The notes under the pieces were generated by a model. That model was not told the DNA's origin, ran no database searches, and saw nothing but the letters and a program-made list of their open reading frames with translations. Positions 15,851-23,932 of a stretch of DNA of 32,170 nt are shown in pieces. The stretch lies in contig NZ_LBDA02000088.1 of the NCBI RefSeq assembly GCF_000980885.2, positions 1-32,170 on the forward strand, given 5' to 3'. This DNA is from Streptomyces malaysiense. GTDB lineage: Bacteria; Actinomycetota; Actinomycetes; Streptomycetales; Streptomycetaceae. A program made the translations under genes and the position numbers. The stretch's first letter is position 1, and each line of letters opens with the position of its first letter.

Positions 15851-16234
15851 TCACGCTCCGAATCGGGCTCTGAGGCCGTCGAGCACGGCGTTCAGTACTT
15901 CTCGGTCGACACGCTCCGCGCGGGGCACGGGCTTCCGCGCGATGATCAGGCCGCCGTCCTCCATCTCGGCCAGCAGGATCCGGACGACCCCCAGCGGGAG
16001 ACGGGTGTGGGCGGCCACCTCGGCCACGGACAGGAATCCGTCCATGACCAGGTCCAGGACCTGCCGGGCCTCCGGGGTGAGCGTGCGCACCGTGGTGGCG
16101 GCGTGCTCGCTCGCGGACACGAGCGTCGTGTGCCCGTAGGCGTGTTCCGGGGGCAGGGACCGCCCGTTCGTGATCACGAAGAACGGGACTAAGGAGGAGG
16201 TGAGTTCCAGTTCCTCTTCGGGCTCGTCACTCAC
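15851..16234 (-). CDS. cvnC: Conservon DUF742 protein (CvnC), with a TTA codon
   Basis: The 127-residue protein matches the DUF742 family: an acidic N-terminus, FFVITNGRSLPP near residues 18-29, then a winged-helix-like segment VAEVAAHTRLPLGVVRILLAEMEDGGLI. The GTG start overlaps the cvnB stop in GTGA, which decides the start. Codon 15 is TTA (minus strand, plus bases 16190-16192), the rare leucine codon read only by the bldA tRNA in Streptomyces, so full-length product should require bldA. In conservons this protein accompanies the roadblock and GTPase partners, and its DNA- or protein-binding role is not established. Confidence 0.92.
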   Translation of the reverse strand: MSDEPEEELELTSSLVPFFVITNGRSLPPEHAYGHTTLVSASEHAATTVRTLTPEARQVLDLVMDGFLSVAEVAAHTRLPLGVVRILLAEMEDGGLIIARKPVPRAERVDREVLNAVLDGLRARFGA

Positions 16235-17070
16235 GCGCGGCTCGCCTCCCCTTGCGGGGACAGATAGGCGCCGAGTCGCGGTACCACCCGGTGCAGCCGG
16301 GTGGTGAAGTCCTCGATGTCGGCGTCGTGCTGGGCCGCTGCGGCCAGGAAGGCGCCCCGTCCGGCCGAGATCAGGAAGATCCAGCCGTGCTGGAACTCGA
16401 TGACCGTCTGCCGCCAGGACGCGTCCGGCTGGACGCCGGCGAACTGGGCGGTGGCCCGGCTGTAGGCGTGGATGCCGGTCATCGCCGCGGAGATGGTGTC
16501 CGCGAGGTCCTGGCTCATGCCCGTGGTGGCGCCGCGGGGCAGGCCGTCGCCGCCCAGCAGTACGGCGTGCTGGGCGCCGCGCACCTCGCTGATCACCTCG
16601 TCCAGGTCGGCGATCCGTATGCCGGTGCCGATCTCCTGGCCGGCGCGGGCGCGTTGGGCGCGCGCCCCGGCCTCGTCGGCGTGCACCCGGGGCGGCGAGG
16701 TGAGGTTGTTGCCGAGCCGGGCGACGAGCCGGTGCATGCGGAAGGAGATCTGCTGCATGTCGACATCGGGTGCCGCGGCCGCCGCGAGATAGGCGCCCTG
16801 CCCGGCCCCGATCAGGAAGATCCAGCCGTGCTGGAACTCGATGATGGTCTGGTTCCACTGCCGGTCCGGGCCGTCCCCGGCGAAGTGGGACGTGGCCCGG
16901 CTCAGCGACTGCATGCCCGCCATGGCGGCGGAGATGGTCCGCACGTCCTTCTGGGCCATGCCGTCGGTCGCCCCGCGGGGCAGGCCGTCCGCGGACAGCA
17001 GGACGGCGTGGCGCGCCTTGGGCACGTTGGCCACGATGTCCTCGAGCATCCACGACAGGTCTGTGATCAT
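16231..17070 (-). CDS. cvnB: Fused tandem roadblock/LC7 protein (double CvnB)
   Basis: At 279 residues this is about twice the usual CvnB length, because it holds two complete roadblock domains, residues about 1-125 and 150-275, joined by an Arg/Ala-rich linker. Both copies share HAVLL..DGLPRGAT.GM, TISAAM.G, SRAT..FAG and IEFQHGWIFLI. Roadblock proteins dimerise and regulate small GTPases, so a fused dimer would be locked in a 1:1 arrangement next to CvnD. The ATG overlaps the cvnA stop (ATGA) and the stop overlaps the cvnC start (GTGA). The repeat is in frame with a 441-bp (147-codon) unit. No frameshift is seen, so it appears functional. Confidence 0.93.
   Translation of the reverse strand: MITDLSWMLEDIVANVPKARHAVLLSADGLPRGATDGMAQKDVRTISAAMAGMQSLSRATSHFAGDGPDRQWNQTIIEFQHGWIFLIGAGQGAYLAAAAAPDVDMQQISFRMHRLVARLGNNLTSPPRVHADEAGARAQRARAGQEIGTGIRIADLDEVISEVRGAQHAVLLGGDGLPRGATTGMSQDLADTISAAMTGIHAYSRATAQFAGVQPDASWRQTVIEFQHGWIFLISAGRGAFLAAAAQHDADIEDFTTRLHRVVPRLGAYLSPQGEASRA
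16369..16844. repeat. Exact 35-bp direct repeat inside cvnB
   Basis: Bases 16369-16403 and 16810-16844 are identical over 35 bp and lie exactly 441 bp apart. They encode the IEFQHGWIFLI core of each roadblock domain. The flanking bases differ (16368/16809 and 16404/16845). Confidence 0.9.
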
Positions 17071-18257
17071 GTGTCATCGGACCCTTCGGACGGTGCCGCG
17101 GAGAGGTTGCGGCCGGAGAGCGTGCCACGCTGGAAGGCACCCAGGCTGCGACCCGCCGCGCGGCCGGCGTCCTCCTCCGCCGGGACGTGCGGCAGGCCGA
17201 CGGTGTCCTGGTCGGGAACGCTGGCTATGGGCACCTGGCGGGCGCCGCGCCGGGGCAGGCCGCCCGCGGTGCGCGCCACCGGCTCGGGCCGGGCGGCGGG
17301 GACGCCGGGCTGCTCGACAACGGGCTGGGCCTCATTCACCGGTGCCGTCTCCTCCTCGGTCCACAACTCCTCGGGCAGCAGCACGACCGCGCGCACGCCG
17401 CCGTAGCGGGAGACACCGGTCACGTCCACCCGGAACCCGTACTGCTGGGACAGCAGGCCGATCACCGGGAAACCGAACTTCGGCTGGTTACCCAGCTGGG
17501 AGAGCCGGGGGCGGTACTGGCCGGAGAGCAGGGCGGTGGCCTTCTGCCGTTCCTCGTCGTTCATGCCGACGCCCGCGTCGTCGATGACGATGCAGAGGTT
17601 CTTCTGCACCCGCTGGAACGTCACTTCGATGGGCGAGCCCTGCTGGGAGAAGCTGGCAGCGTTGTCGAGCAGCTCGGCGACGGCGAGGGCGACGGGTGAG
17701 ACCGCCGACGCCTTCAGCGCGAAGCCGGTCTGCTGCATGATCTCCACGCGCCGGAAGTTGCGGATCTGTCCCTGGGCGCTGCGCACCACGTCGTAGACGC
17801 TGGCTGCGCGGCTGCGGCGGCCCAGCGGGGCGCCGCACATCACGGCGATGCCCTGCGCCTTGCGTGCCATCTGCGCGTTGGCGTGGCCGACCTCGAGGAG
17901 GTCGCCGAGGACGGAGTGGCCGCCGTACTTGCGCTGGATCTCCTCCAGCAGCGCCAGCTGTTCGGCGGCGAGGCTCTGGAGGAAGCGCGCGGAACCCTTG
18001 AGTACGGCCTTGGTGCTGTCCTCGGCCGCCTCCTCGGCTTCCTGGATGGTCTTGGCGTGATCGGTCCGGTGCTGGTGGAGCTCCGCTCGTAAAGTGGCGA
18101 GCCGGCCGTCGGCCTCGCTCAGTCGCTGGGTCAGTGCGGCTTCGGACCTGTCCTTGTTCGCCGCGATGGCCTTGGCGCGACGACTGAGGACCACGGTCGC
18201 GGCGACGCCGAGCGCCGCCACGACAACCAGGCACCAGACAAGTGCGTCTCGATTCAT
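17067..18257 (-). CDS. cvnA: Conservon sensor histidine kinase-like ATPase (CvnA), with a TTA codon
   Basis: The 396-residue protein has one N-terminal membrane helix (residues about 5-25), a long Glu/Ala/Arg-rich coiled coil (30-110), and a GHKL ATPase domain with N-box ELLDNA (195-200), G1 DDAGVG (226-231) and G2 FGFPVIG (261-267). No standard sensor or HAMP domain is present; H125 sits where related kinases carry their histidine. The tail after residue 300 is low-complexity. GGAAAGG precedes the ATG. Codon 56 is TTA (plus bases 18090-18092), which predicts dependence on the bldA tRNA. It is first of the five coupled conservon genes and should anchor the CvnA-D complex at the membrane. Confidence 0.93.
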   Translation of the reverse strand: MNRDALVWCLVVVAALGVAATVVLSRRAKAIAANKDRSEAALTQRLSEADGRLATLRAELHQHRTDHAKTIQEAEEAAEDSTKAVLKGSARFLQSLAAEQLALLEEIQRKYGGHSVLGDLLEVGHANAQMARKAQGIAVMCGAPLGRRSRAASVYDVVRSAQGQIRNFRRVEIMQQTGFALKASAVSPVALAVAELLDNAASFSQQGSPIEVTFQRVQKNLCIVIDDAGVGMNDEERQKATALLSGQYRPRLSQLGNQPKFGFPVIGLLSQQYGFRVDVTGVSRYGGVRAVVLLPEELWTEEETAPVNEAQPVVEQPGVPAARPEPVARTAGGLPRRGARQVPIASVPDQDTVGLPHVPAEEDAGRAAGRSLGAFQRGTLSGRNLSAAPSEGSDDT

Positions 18258-18608
18258 GGAAACCTTTCCTGGCGGTTAGCCTGCGACCGCTGGCGGAAGG
18301 ACACCGCACCACCGGTGCGGGACGACCGGTCGCGAACGGGTCGGGAAGGTCACGCGGAGGACCGGACCGAAACCGATTTCTGCGGTGCCTGAGCCGAGGG
18401 GACCAAGGTCACAGACGCGGGGATGCTATCACCCGTTTAGGGGAACCTTTGCAACTCCGAGACAGGCCAACAAGCCTGCTCACCGCCCGGGTTGCGGCGA
18501 ATACCCGCTACTGCTCCGACAATTCCGGATAGCGGCACGCAAGTTGTCCGCGAGCGGTGACGAGAGAACGGCAGGAAAACGGCAGGAGGGCGTGAAAAGG
18601 CCGCCGGA
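18258..18608. other. Upstream region of the conservon (no gene)
   Basis: This 350-bp stretch between cvnA and the macrodomain gene has no credible gene. On the minus strand TAGCAT (18428-18423) fits a -10 for cvnA with a leader of roughly 160 nt; TTGCAA lies 20 bp upstream of it, an over-long spacer. Near the right end aacggcagg occurs twice with an 11-bp period (18567-18575 and 18578-18586). Confidence 0.35.
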
Positions 18609-19118
18609 TCAACCGATCTGACGGGCGAACACCTCGTACGCCGGGGCGTCGAAGAGCACGAAGCGGATCTCCTCGACGGCCGTCTCCACGGAGCGGACGG
18701 TCTGAAGGGCGATCCGGGCGGCGTCGGCCATGGGCCAGCGGTAGACGCCGGTGGAGATGGCCGGAAAGGCCACCGTGCGGGCGCCGAGCGCGTCGGCGAC
18801 GCCCAGGGACTCCCGGTAGCAGGAGGCGAGCAGCGGCGAGCGGTCCTCGCCCTCGCTGAAGACCGGTCCGACGGTATGGATCACCCAGCGGGCGTCGAGC
18901 CGTCCGGCGGTCGTCGCGACGGCCTGTCCGGTCGGCAGCCCCCGGCCGTACCGCGCGGCACGCAGGGCGCGGCACTCGGCGAGGATCTCCGGGCCGCCGC
19001 GGCGGTGGATGGCGCCGTCGACCCCGCCCCCGCCGAGCAGCGAGGAGTTGGCCGCGTTGACGATCGCGTCGGCGCTCTGGTGGGTGATGTCGCCCTCGAC
19101 GAGCAGGATGCCGGTCAT
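18609..19118 (-). CDS. Macrodomain protein, probable O-acetyl-ADP-ribose deacetylase
   Basis: The 169-residue protein is a single macrodomain that binds ADP-ribose and, in the YmdB/MacroD class, hydrolyses O-acetyl-ADP-ribose or mono-ADP-ribose esters. Motifs are LVEGDITHQSADAIVNAANSS at the N-terminus, LLGGGGVDGAIHRRGG (the active loop), and FPAISTGVYRWPM. The start is placed at the ATG whose A lies at 19118 because it overlaps the flavoprotein stop in ATGA, although the frame is open seven codons further. It pairs logically with the sirtuin at 9596, which makes O-acetyl-ADP-ribose, although the two are not in one operon. Confidence 0.92.
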   Translation of the reverse strand: MTGILLVEGDITHQSADAIVNAANSSLLGGGGVDGAIHRRGGPEILAECRALRAARYGRGLPTGQAVATTAGRLDARWVIHTVGPVFSEGEDRSPLLASCYRESLGVADALGARTVAFPAISTGVYRWPMADAARIALQTVRSVETAVEEIRFVLFDAPAYEVFARQIG

Positions 19119-20533
19119 GTCTGCCTCAGCCTCCGCCACACGGCCTTCGCCGCGTTGTGTCCCGACATGCCGTGGACGCCCGGTCCCGGCGGGGTGGCCG
19201 AGGAGCAGATGAAGACGGCCGGGTGGGGGGTGTGGTAGGGGAACAGGGTCGGCCGGGGCCGCAGCAGCAGCTGGAGCCCGGAGGCGGCGCCGCAGGCGAT
19301 GTCACCGCCCACGTAGTTGGCGTTGCGGGCGGCCATCTCGGCGGGGCCGGCGACGGCGCGGGCGAGGACACGGTCGCGGAAGCCGGGGGCGAAGCGCTCC
19401 AGCTGCCGTTCTATGGCGTCGGTGAGGTCCCCCGACCAGCCGTTGGGCACATGGCCGTACGCCCAGAAGACGTGCTTGCCCGCGGGGGCGCGGCCGGGGT
19501 CGGCCACGCCGGGCTGCACGGTGATCATGAACGGCTTCTCGGGGGCGCGGCCGTCCCGGGAGGCGGCCCGCAGGGCGGTGCCGATCTCGGCCCGGCTCGC
19601 GCCGATCTGGACGGTGCCGGCGACGCGGGCCTCGGGGGCGGTCCAGGGCACCGGGCCGTCCAGCGCGTAGTCGATCTTGAAGACGCCGGGGCCGTAGCGG
19701 TAGCGGTCGTAGTGGGCGCCGAAGCCGGCGATGCGGGCGAGGGCGGCGGGCGAGGTGTCGAAGACGTAGGCGCGCGCGGGCGGCAGGTCGTCCAGGCGTC
19801 TGACCGGGTAGTCGGTGTGCACCGCGCCGCCGAGGTCCAGGAGGTAGGCGGCCAGCGCGTCCGAGATGGCCTGGGAGCCGCCGCGGGCCACCGGCCAGCC
19901 GCGGGCGTGCGCGGCGAGCGCGAAGACCAGGCCGACGGCGCCGGTGGCGAGCCCGTCCAGCGGGGCCATCACATGGGCGACGAGCCCGGCGAACAGGGTC
20001 TTGATCCGCTCGTCCTTGAACCGGCGCATCAGCCAGGTGGACGGCGGCAGCCCGGCCAGGCCGAACCGGGCGAGGGTGACGGGGTCGCGGGGCAGCGCGG
20101 TCAGCGGCAGGGACATGAAGTCCCGCACGAGCGTGTCCCAGTGGGCGAGCAGCGGCTCGACCAGTCTTCGGTACGCCCCCGCGTCGCGCGGTCCGAAGGA
20201 GGCGGCGGTCTCGGCGACCGAGCGGGAGAGCACGGCCGCCGTGCCGTCCGGGAAGGGGTGCGCCATGGGCAGCTCGGCGTGCAGCCATTCGAGGCCGTAG
20301 CGCTCCAGGGGCAGGGCGCGGAAGGCGGGCGAGTTGATGCCCAGGGGGTGGGCGGCCGAGCAGGGGTCGTGCCGGAAGCCGGGCAGCGTCAGCTCCTCGG
20401 TGCGGGCGCCGCCGCCCACGGTGGAGCACGCCTCGAACAGGGCCACGGAGAACCCCCGCCGGGCCAGTTCCACGGCGGCGGTCAGTCCGTTCGGACCCGC
20501 ACCCACCACGACCGCATCGAGCATCGACGGCAC
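19115..20533 (-). CDS. FAD-dependent oxidoreductase, phytoene dehydrogenase-like
   Basis: The 472-residue protein begins with a Rossmann dinucleotide motif, VVVGAGPNGLTAAVELARRG (G11, G13 and G16), followed by a GG doublet in STVGGGARTEEL. It ends with the FAD-binding ATPPGPGVHGMSGHNAAKA. This is the NAD(P)/FAD-dependent CrtI/retinol-saturase type. No phytoene synthase or other carotenoid gene is nearby, so the substrate is unknown. The GTG start has GGGG about 7 nt upstream; ATG three codons later is the alternative. It is translationally coupled to the macrodomain gene (ATGA). Confidence 0.88.
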   Translation of the reverse strand: MPSMLDAVVVGAGPNGLTAAVELARRGFSVALFEACSTVGGGARTEELTLPGFRHDPCSAAHPLGINSPAFRALPLERYGLEWLHAELPMAHPFPDGTAAVLSRSVAETAASFGPRDAGAYRRLVEPLLAHWDTLVRDFMSLPLTALPRDPVTLARFGLAGLPPSTWLMRRFKDERIKTLFAGLVAHVMAPLDGLATGAVGLVFALAAHARGWPVARGGSQAISDALAAYLLDLGGAVHTDYPVRRLDDLPPARAYVFDTSPAALARIAGFGAHYDRYRYGPGVFKIDYALDGPVPWTAPEARVAGTVQIGASRAEIGTALRAASRDGRAPEKPFMITVQPGVADPGRAPAGKHVFWAYGHVPNGWSGDLTDAIERQLERFAPGFRDRVLARAVAGPAEMAARNANYVGGDIACGAASGLQLLLRPRPTLFPYHTPHPAVFICSSATPPGPGVHGMSGHNAAKAVWRRLRQT

Positions 20534-20670
20534 CTTCGGACCCCTTCGTCAGCCGATGGCCACTCGGGGCCAGGATATGCCGGGCCACCGACAGCGCGGG
20601 GCCGGGCGGCCCGGGTGGGGGCGGCGGGCGGCCGCGCCGGCGCCGAAAGGGGCCCGGGGGGCCAGGGCGG

Positions 20671-22488
20671 TCAGCGCCCCACCGCGTACCCCTGCATCCC
20701 GCGCGGGTTCGCCGCAGCCGACAGGATGCCGGTCTCCGGGTCGCGGGCGACCGCGCACAGGCGGCCCTCGGACCAGGCGGGGCCGAGGGTGAGGTCGTGG
20801 CCGCGGCGGCGCAGACCGGCCACCACCGCGTCCGGCATCCGGGACTCCACGGTCAGGCCGCCGGGGTGGTGGCCGCGGGGGTAGAAGGAGCTGGGGAAGG
20901 CGTCGTTGTGCCAGTTGGGGGCGTCGACGGCGCCCTGGAGGTCGAGACCGCCGCGGACCGGGGCGCGCAGGGCGACGGCCAGGAAGAAGTGCGGCTGCCA
21001 CTGGTCCTGCTGGTCGCCGCCGGGCGTGCCGAACGCCATGACCGGGACGCCGTCGCGCAGCGCGAGGGAGGGAGTGAGAGTGGTGCGGGGGCGGCGGCCG
21101 GGGGTGAGGGTGTTCGGCAGGCCCTCCTCCAGCCAGGCCATCTGGAGCCGGGTGCCGAGCGGGAAGCCCAGTTCGGGCACGACGGGGTTGGACTGGAGCC
21201 AGCCGCCGCTGGGCGTGGCCGCGATCATGTTGCCCCAGCGGTCGACCACGTCGAGGTGACAGGTGTCGCCCCGGGTACCCCCGTCGGCGGCCACCCGGGG
21301 GTCGCCGGGCGGCCGCGCGACCGTCGGCTCCCCCACGCCCATCGGGTCGAACCCCTCGGCCGCGCGCGGCACGGACTCGCGGGCCGGGGCGGGCAGCCGC
21401 GGGGTGCGGCCGCCGGGGGCGCCGGGACGCAGTTCGTACGACGCCTCGCGCCCGACCAGCGCGCGCCGCCCGGCGTTGTACTCGTCCGACAGCAGCTCCG
21501 CGAGCGGCACCTCGGCGGCGTCGCCGTACCAGGCCTCCCGGTCGGCCATGGCCAGTTTGCAGCCCTCGACGAGGAGATGGACGTAGTCGGCGCTGCCGTA
21601 CCCGGGCAGTTCCGACGGCAGCAGGGCGAGTTGCTGGAGGAAGGCGGGGCCCTGGCTCCAGGGGCCCGCCTTGCACACGGTCCAGCCGTTCCAGTCGTAC
21701 GACACCGGATCCTCGTACGTCGCGGACCAGTTGGCGAGGTCGTCCGCGTCGAGCGTCCCGGTGTGCCGTTCGCCGCTGGTGTCCAGGGTGGGGCGGCGGG
21801 CCTGCCGTACCAGGGCCTCGGCTATGAAGCCGCCGCGCCACACCTCGCGGGCCGCGTCGACGCGGGCCTCCCGGTCCCCGGCCCGCGCGGTCTCGGCGAG
21901 CAGCCGGCGCCAGGTGGCGGCGAGGGCCGGGTTGCGCAGCGGCACACCGGGGCGGGGCGCGCGGCCGCCTGGCAGGTACAGCTCCGCCGAGGACGTCCAC
22001 TCGGTCTCGAACAGGGCCCGTACCCCGGCGACGGTCGCGCCGATGTTCTCCACCGGCGGGTGACCGTGTTCCGCGTAGCCGATGGCGTATTTCAGCACGT
22101 CGTCCAGGGACTTGGTGCCGTGGTCGCGCAGCAGCAGCAGCCAGGCGTCGAAGGCGCCGGGCACGGCGGCGGCGAGGGGGCCGGTGCCGGGGACGAGGTC
22201 CAGGCCGAGGTCCCGGTAGTGGGCGGCGGTGGCGCCCACGGGTGCCACGCCCTGCCCGCACAGCACCCGTACCGCGCCGCCTGCCGGGGCCAGCAGGATC
22301 GGCACCTCGCCGGCCGGGCCGTTCAGGTGCGGCTCCACGACGTGCAGCACGAAGGCGCCCGCCACGGCCGCGTCGAAGGCGTTGCCGCCGTCCTCCAGCA
22401 CCGCCATCGCGGACTGCGCGGCCAGCCAGTGGGTGGCGGAGGCCATGCCGAAGGTGCCTTGCAGGGTGGGCCGGGTGGTGAACTGCAC
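20671..22488 (-). CDS. ggt: Gamma-glutamyltransferase family protein
   Basis: The 605-residue N-terminal nucleophile hydrolase is predicted to self-cleave before T409 (motif GDTCHLDVVDRWGNM) into chains of about 408 and 197 residues. Other family marks are ATHWLAAQSAMAVLEDGGNAFDAAVA at the start, NPVVPELGFPLGTR and RRPRTTLTPSLALRDG. Classical enzymes read T-T-H at the nucleophile; here the context is D-T-C-H. No signal peptide is visible, so this is a cytosolic GGT-like acylase, perhaps of glutathione-independent actinobacterial type. The GTG start has GAGGTGAG upstream. It is separated by 137 bp from the flavoprotein gene. The frame runs through without breaks. Confidence 0.9.
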   Translation of the reverse strand: MQFTTRPTLQGTFGMASATHWLAAQSAMAVLEDGGNAFDAAVAGAFVLHVVEPHLNGPAGEVPILLAPAGGAVRVLCGQGVAPVGATAAHYRDLGLDLVPGTGPLAAAVPGAFDAWLLLLRDHGTKSLDDVLKYAIGYAEHGHPPVENIGATVAGVRALFETEWTSSAELYLPGGRAPRPGVPLRNPALAATWRRLLAETARAGDREARVDAAREVWRGGFIAEALVRQARRPTLDTSGERHTGTLDADDLANWSATYEDPVSYDWNGWTVCKAGPWSQGPAFLQQLALLPSELPGYGSADYVHLLVEGCKLAMADREAWYGDAAEVPLAELLSDEYNAGRRALVGREASYELRPGAPGGRTPRLPAPARESVPRAAEGFDPMGVGEPTVARPPGDPRVAADGGTRGDTCHLDVVDRWGNMIAATPSGGWLQSNPVVPELGFPLGTRLQMAWLEEGLPNTLTPGRRPRTTLTPSLALRDGVPVMAFGTPGGDQQDQWQPHFFLAVALRAPVRGGLDLQGAVDAPNWHNDAFPSSFYPRGHHPGGLTVESRMPDAVVAGLRRRGHDLTLGPAWSEGRLCAVARDPETGILSAAANPRGMQGYAVGR

Positions 22489-22545
22489 GTCTCACCTCGC
22501 GGGAGTGTGGGCTGATTCCGGTCGGCCGGTCGTTCGATCGGCGCC

Positions 22546-22575
22546 AGGCTACCGAGGGTCCCGCCCACGATGTGA
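22546..22575 (-). promoter_or_regulatory. Weak candidate promoter of the gamma-glutamyltransferase gene
   Basis: On the minus strand TAGCCT (22551-22546) fits a -10, with TCACAT (22575-22570) 18 bp upstream as a poor -35. It lies in the 205-bp divergent gap between the gamma-glutamyltransferase and the short-chain dehydrogenase. Confidence 0.25.
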
Positions 22576-22693
22576 CCCGCGCGCCGGGCCTGAGCGGTCA
22601 GGAGCGTGAACCGGCCGGCCGGGCCGGACCGCGTCGCGGAGCGTGCCGTAAACCATTGGTCGATCACGTCGTCCCGGAGGGAAGCTGTGCCCC

Positions 22694-23383
22694 ATGACCA
22701 CAGCCTTGGTAACCGGAGTCAACAGGGGCCTCGGCCACGAGACCGCCCGCCGTCTGATCGCCGCGGGCCACACCGTCTACCTGGGAGCGCGCGACATCGA
22801 GCGGGGCACGGCGGCCGCGGCCGGGCTCGGCGCCCGGTTCGTACGGCTGGACGTCACCGACGACGCCTCGGTCGCCGCCGCCGCGGCCGCCGTCGAGGCC
22901 GACGGCGGCCTGGACGTCCTGGTCAACAACGCCGGGATCGAGGTGCGGTCGCCGGGAGGCGACATCATCGGCGCCGCGGAGCTGACCGCCGACGTGATGC
23001 GGGAGGTGTTCGAGACCAACGTCTTCGGCCTGGTCCGGGTGACCCACGCCTTCCTGCCGCTGCTGGAGCGTTCCGCCGCCCCGGTCGTGGTGAACGTCAG
23101 CAGCAGCCTCGCCTCGCTGGCCCTGGCCGGCAAGGGGTACCCGGGGGTCGCCTACCCGGCGTCCAAGTCCGCGGTCAACATGCTCACCGTGCAGTTCGCC
23201 AAGGCGTTCCCCCGGATGCGGGTCAACGCCGTGGAGCCCGGCTACACCGCGACGGACCCGAACCGGGACGAGGTCACGGGGACCGTCGAGCAGGGCGCCG
23301 AGATCATCGTCCGGATGGCCCAGCTGGGCCCGGACGGCCCGACCGGCGGCTACTTCGACGCGACGGGCCCGCTGCCCTGGTAG
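22694..23383 (+). CDS. Short-chain dehydrogenase/reductase
   Basis: This 229-residue classical SDR has the cofactor motif TGVNRGLG (residues 7-14), NNAG (78-81), a serine-rich strand with VNVSSS and the catalytic Y154-P-A-S-K158. R33 after the second strand favours NADP(H). It is an uncharacterised alcohol/ketone oxidoreductase. GGAGGG lies about 12 nt before the ATG. It is divergent from the gamma-glutamyltransferase and convergent with the kdp remnant, so context gives no substrate. Confidence 0.92.
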   Translation: MTTALVTGVNRGLGHETARRLIAAGHTVYLGARDIERGTAAAAGLGARFVRLDVTDDASVAAAAAAVEADGGLDVLVNNAGIEVRSPGGDIIGAAELTADVMREVFETNVFGLVRVTHAFLPLLERSAAPVVVNVSSSLASLALAGKGYPGVAYPASKSAVNMLTVQFAKAFPRMRVNAVEPGYTATDPNRDEVTGTVEQGAEIIVRMAQLGPDGPTGGYFDATGPLPW

Positions 23384-23401
23384 CAGCGCACCGGACCCGG
23401 C

Positions 23402-23760
23402 TCACGCCTCGACGCGGTACCCCATCCCCGGCTCGGTGATCAGATAGCGGGGGTGAGCGGGGTCGTCCTCCAGTTTGCGGCGGAGCTGGGCCATGTGGAC
23501 CCGCAGGTAGTTGGTCTTGCCGGCCCGCATGCCCCCCCACCTCCCGCAGCAGTTGCCGCTGGGTGATCAGCCGGCCGGGGTTGGTCACGAGGATGTAGGA
23601 CTGCCAGTTGGTGTTGGTCACGAACGACACGGCGGTGTTGAACGACCGCGCCGGGTCGACCGAGGAGAAGGCCGGCGAGCCGGGCAGCATCCCCTGGCAC
23701 GAGTGCCAGCACGCCGATCAGGGCGAGCAGTTGCAGGAATCCTGCGAGTGCGGGGCGCAC
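23402..23760 (-). pseudogene. Collapsed kdpA-kdpE remnant (deletion fossil of the kdp operon)
   Basis: Three pieces lie end to end. Piece 1 (23760-23698) is the kdpA start, a GTG 2 bp after kdpF followed by AGFLQLLALIGVLALV. Piece 2 (23696-23595), in another frame, is QGMLPGSPAF through FNTAVSFVTNTNWQSY, the kdpA region near residue 90-120. Piece 3 (23594-23402) joins that directly to LVTNPGRLITQRQLLREV, the DNA-binding end of the KdpE response regulator. After a frame break at a run of seven C (23532-23538) it continues as MRAGKTNYLRVHMAQLRRKL and ends EPGMGYRVEA. Most of kdpA, all of kdpB, kdpC and kdpD, and most of kdpE are gone. No product can function. Confidence 0.9.
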
Positions 23761-23762
23761 CG

Positions 23763-23852
23763 TCAGAACCTCTCCGGGAAGATCAGGGCGAGGACGAGAT
23801 AGCCCAGCAGGGCGACGGCCACGATCAGGCCGACGATGTTCTCGGCGGTCAC
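23763..23852 (-). CDS. kdpF: KdpF, small membrane subunit of the potassium-transporting ATPase (orphaned)
   Basis: The 29-residue peptide (TAENIVGLIVAVALLGYLV, then LALIFPERF) is a single membrane helix typical of KdpF, which stabilises the KdpABC potassium pump. The GTG start overlaps the upstream leader stop in GTGA. The reading frame is intact, but kdpABC no longer exists here, so it has no partner at this locus. Confidence 0.9.
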   Translation of the reverse strand: MTAENIVGLIVAVALLGYLVLALIFPERF

Positions 23853-23932
23853 GGCTTCGTCACCCCCTTGGCGACGGGAGCCACCAGCGCGAACGACACG
23901 ATCGTGGTGACGACGAAGGCCAGATCGGCCAT
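23849..23932 (-). CDS. Small membrane ORF leading the kdp locus
   Basis: This 27-residue peptide (MADLAFVVTTIVSFALVAPV, then AKGVTKP) has one hydrophobic helix and a basic tail. Similar tiny ORFs precede kdpF in actinobacterial kdp operons. AGGAG lies about 8 nt upstream of the ATG. It overlaps kdpF by four bases. Function unknown; it is a relic of the operon head. Confidence 0.75.
   Translation of the reverse strand: MADLAFVVTTIVSFALVAPVAKGVTKP

Noticed and set aside
18567..18586. 11-bp-spaced direct repeats (aacggcagg twice) as a SARP-type activator site
   Set aside because: Only two copies, and they lie after the macrodomain gene stop rather than before a -10 element.
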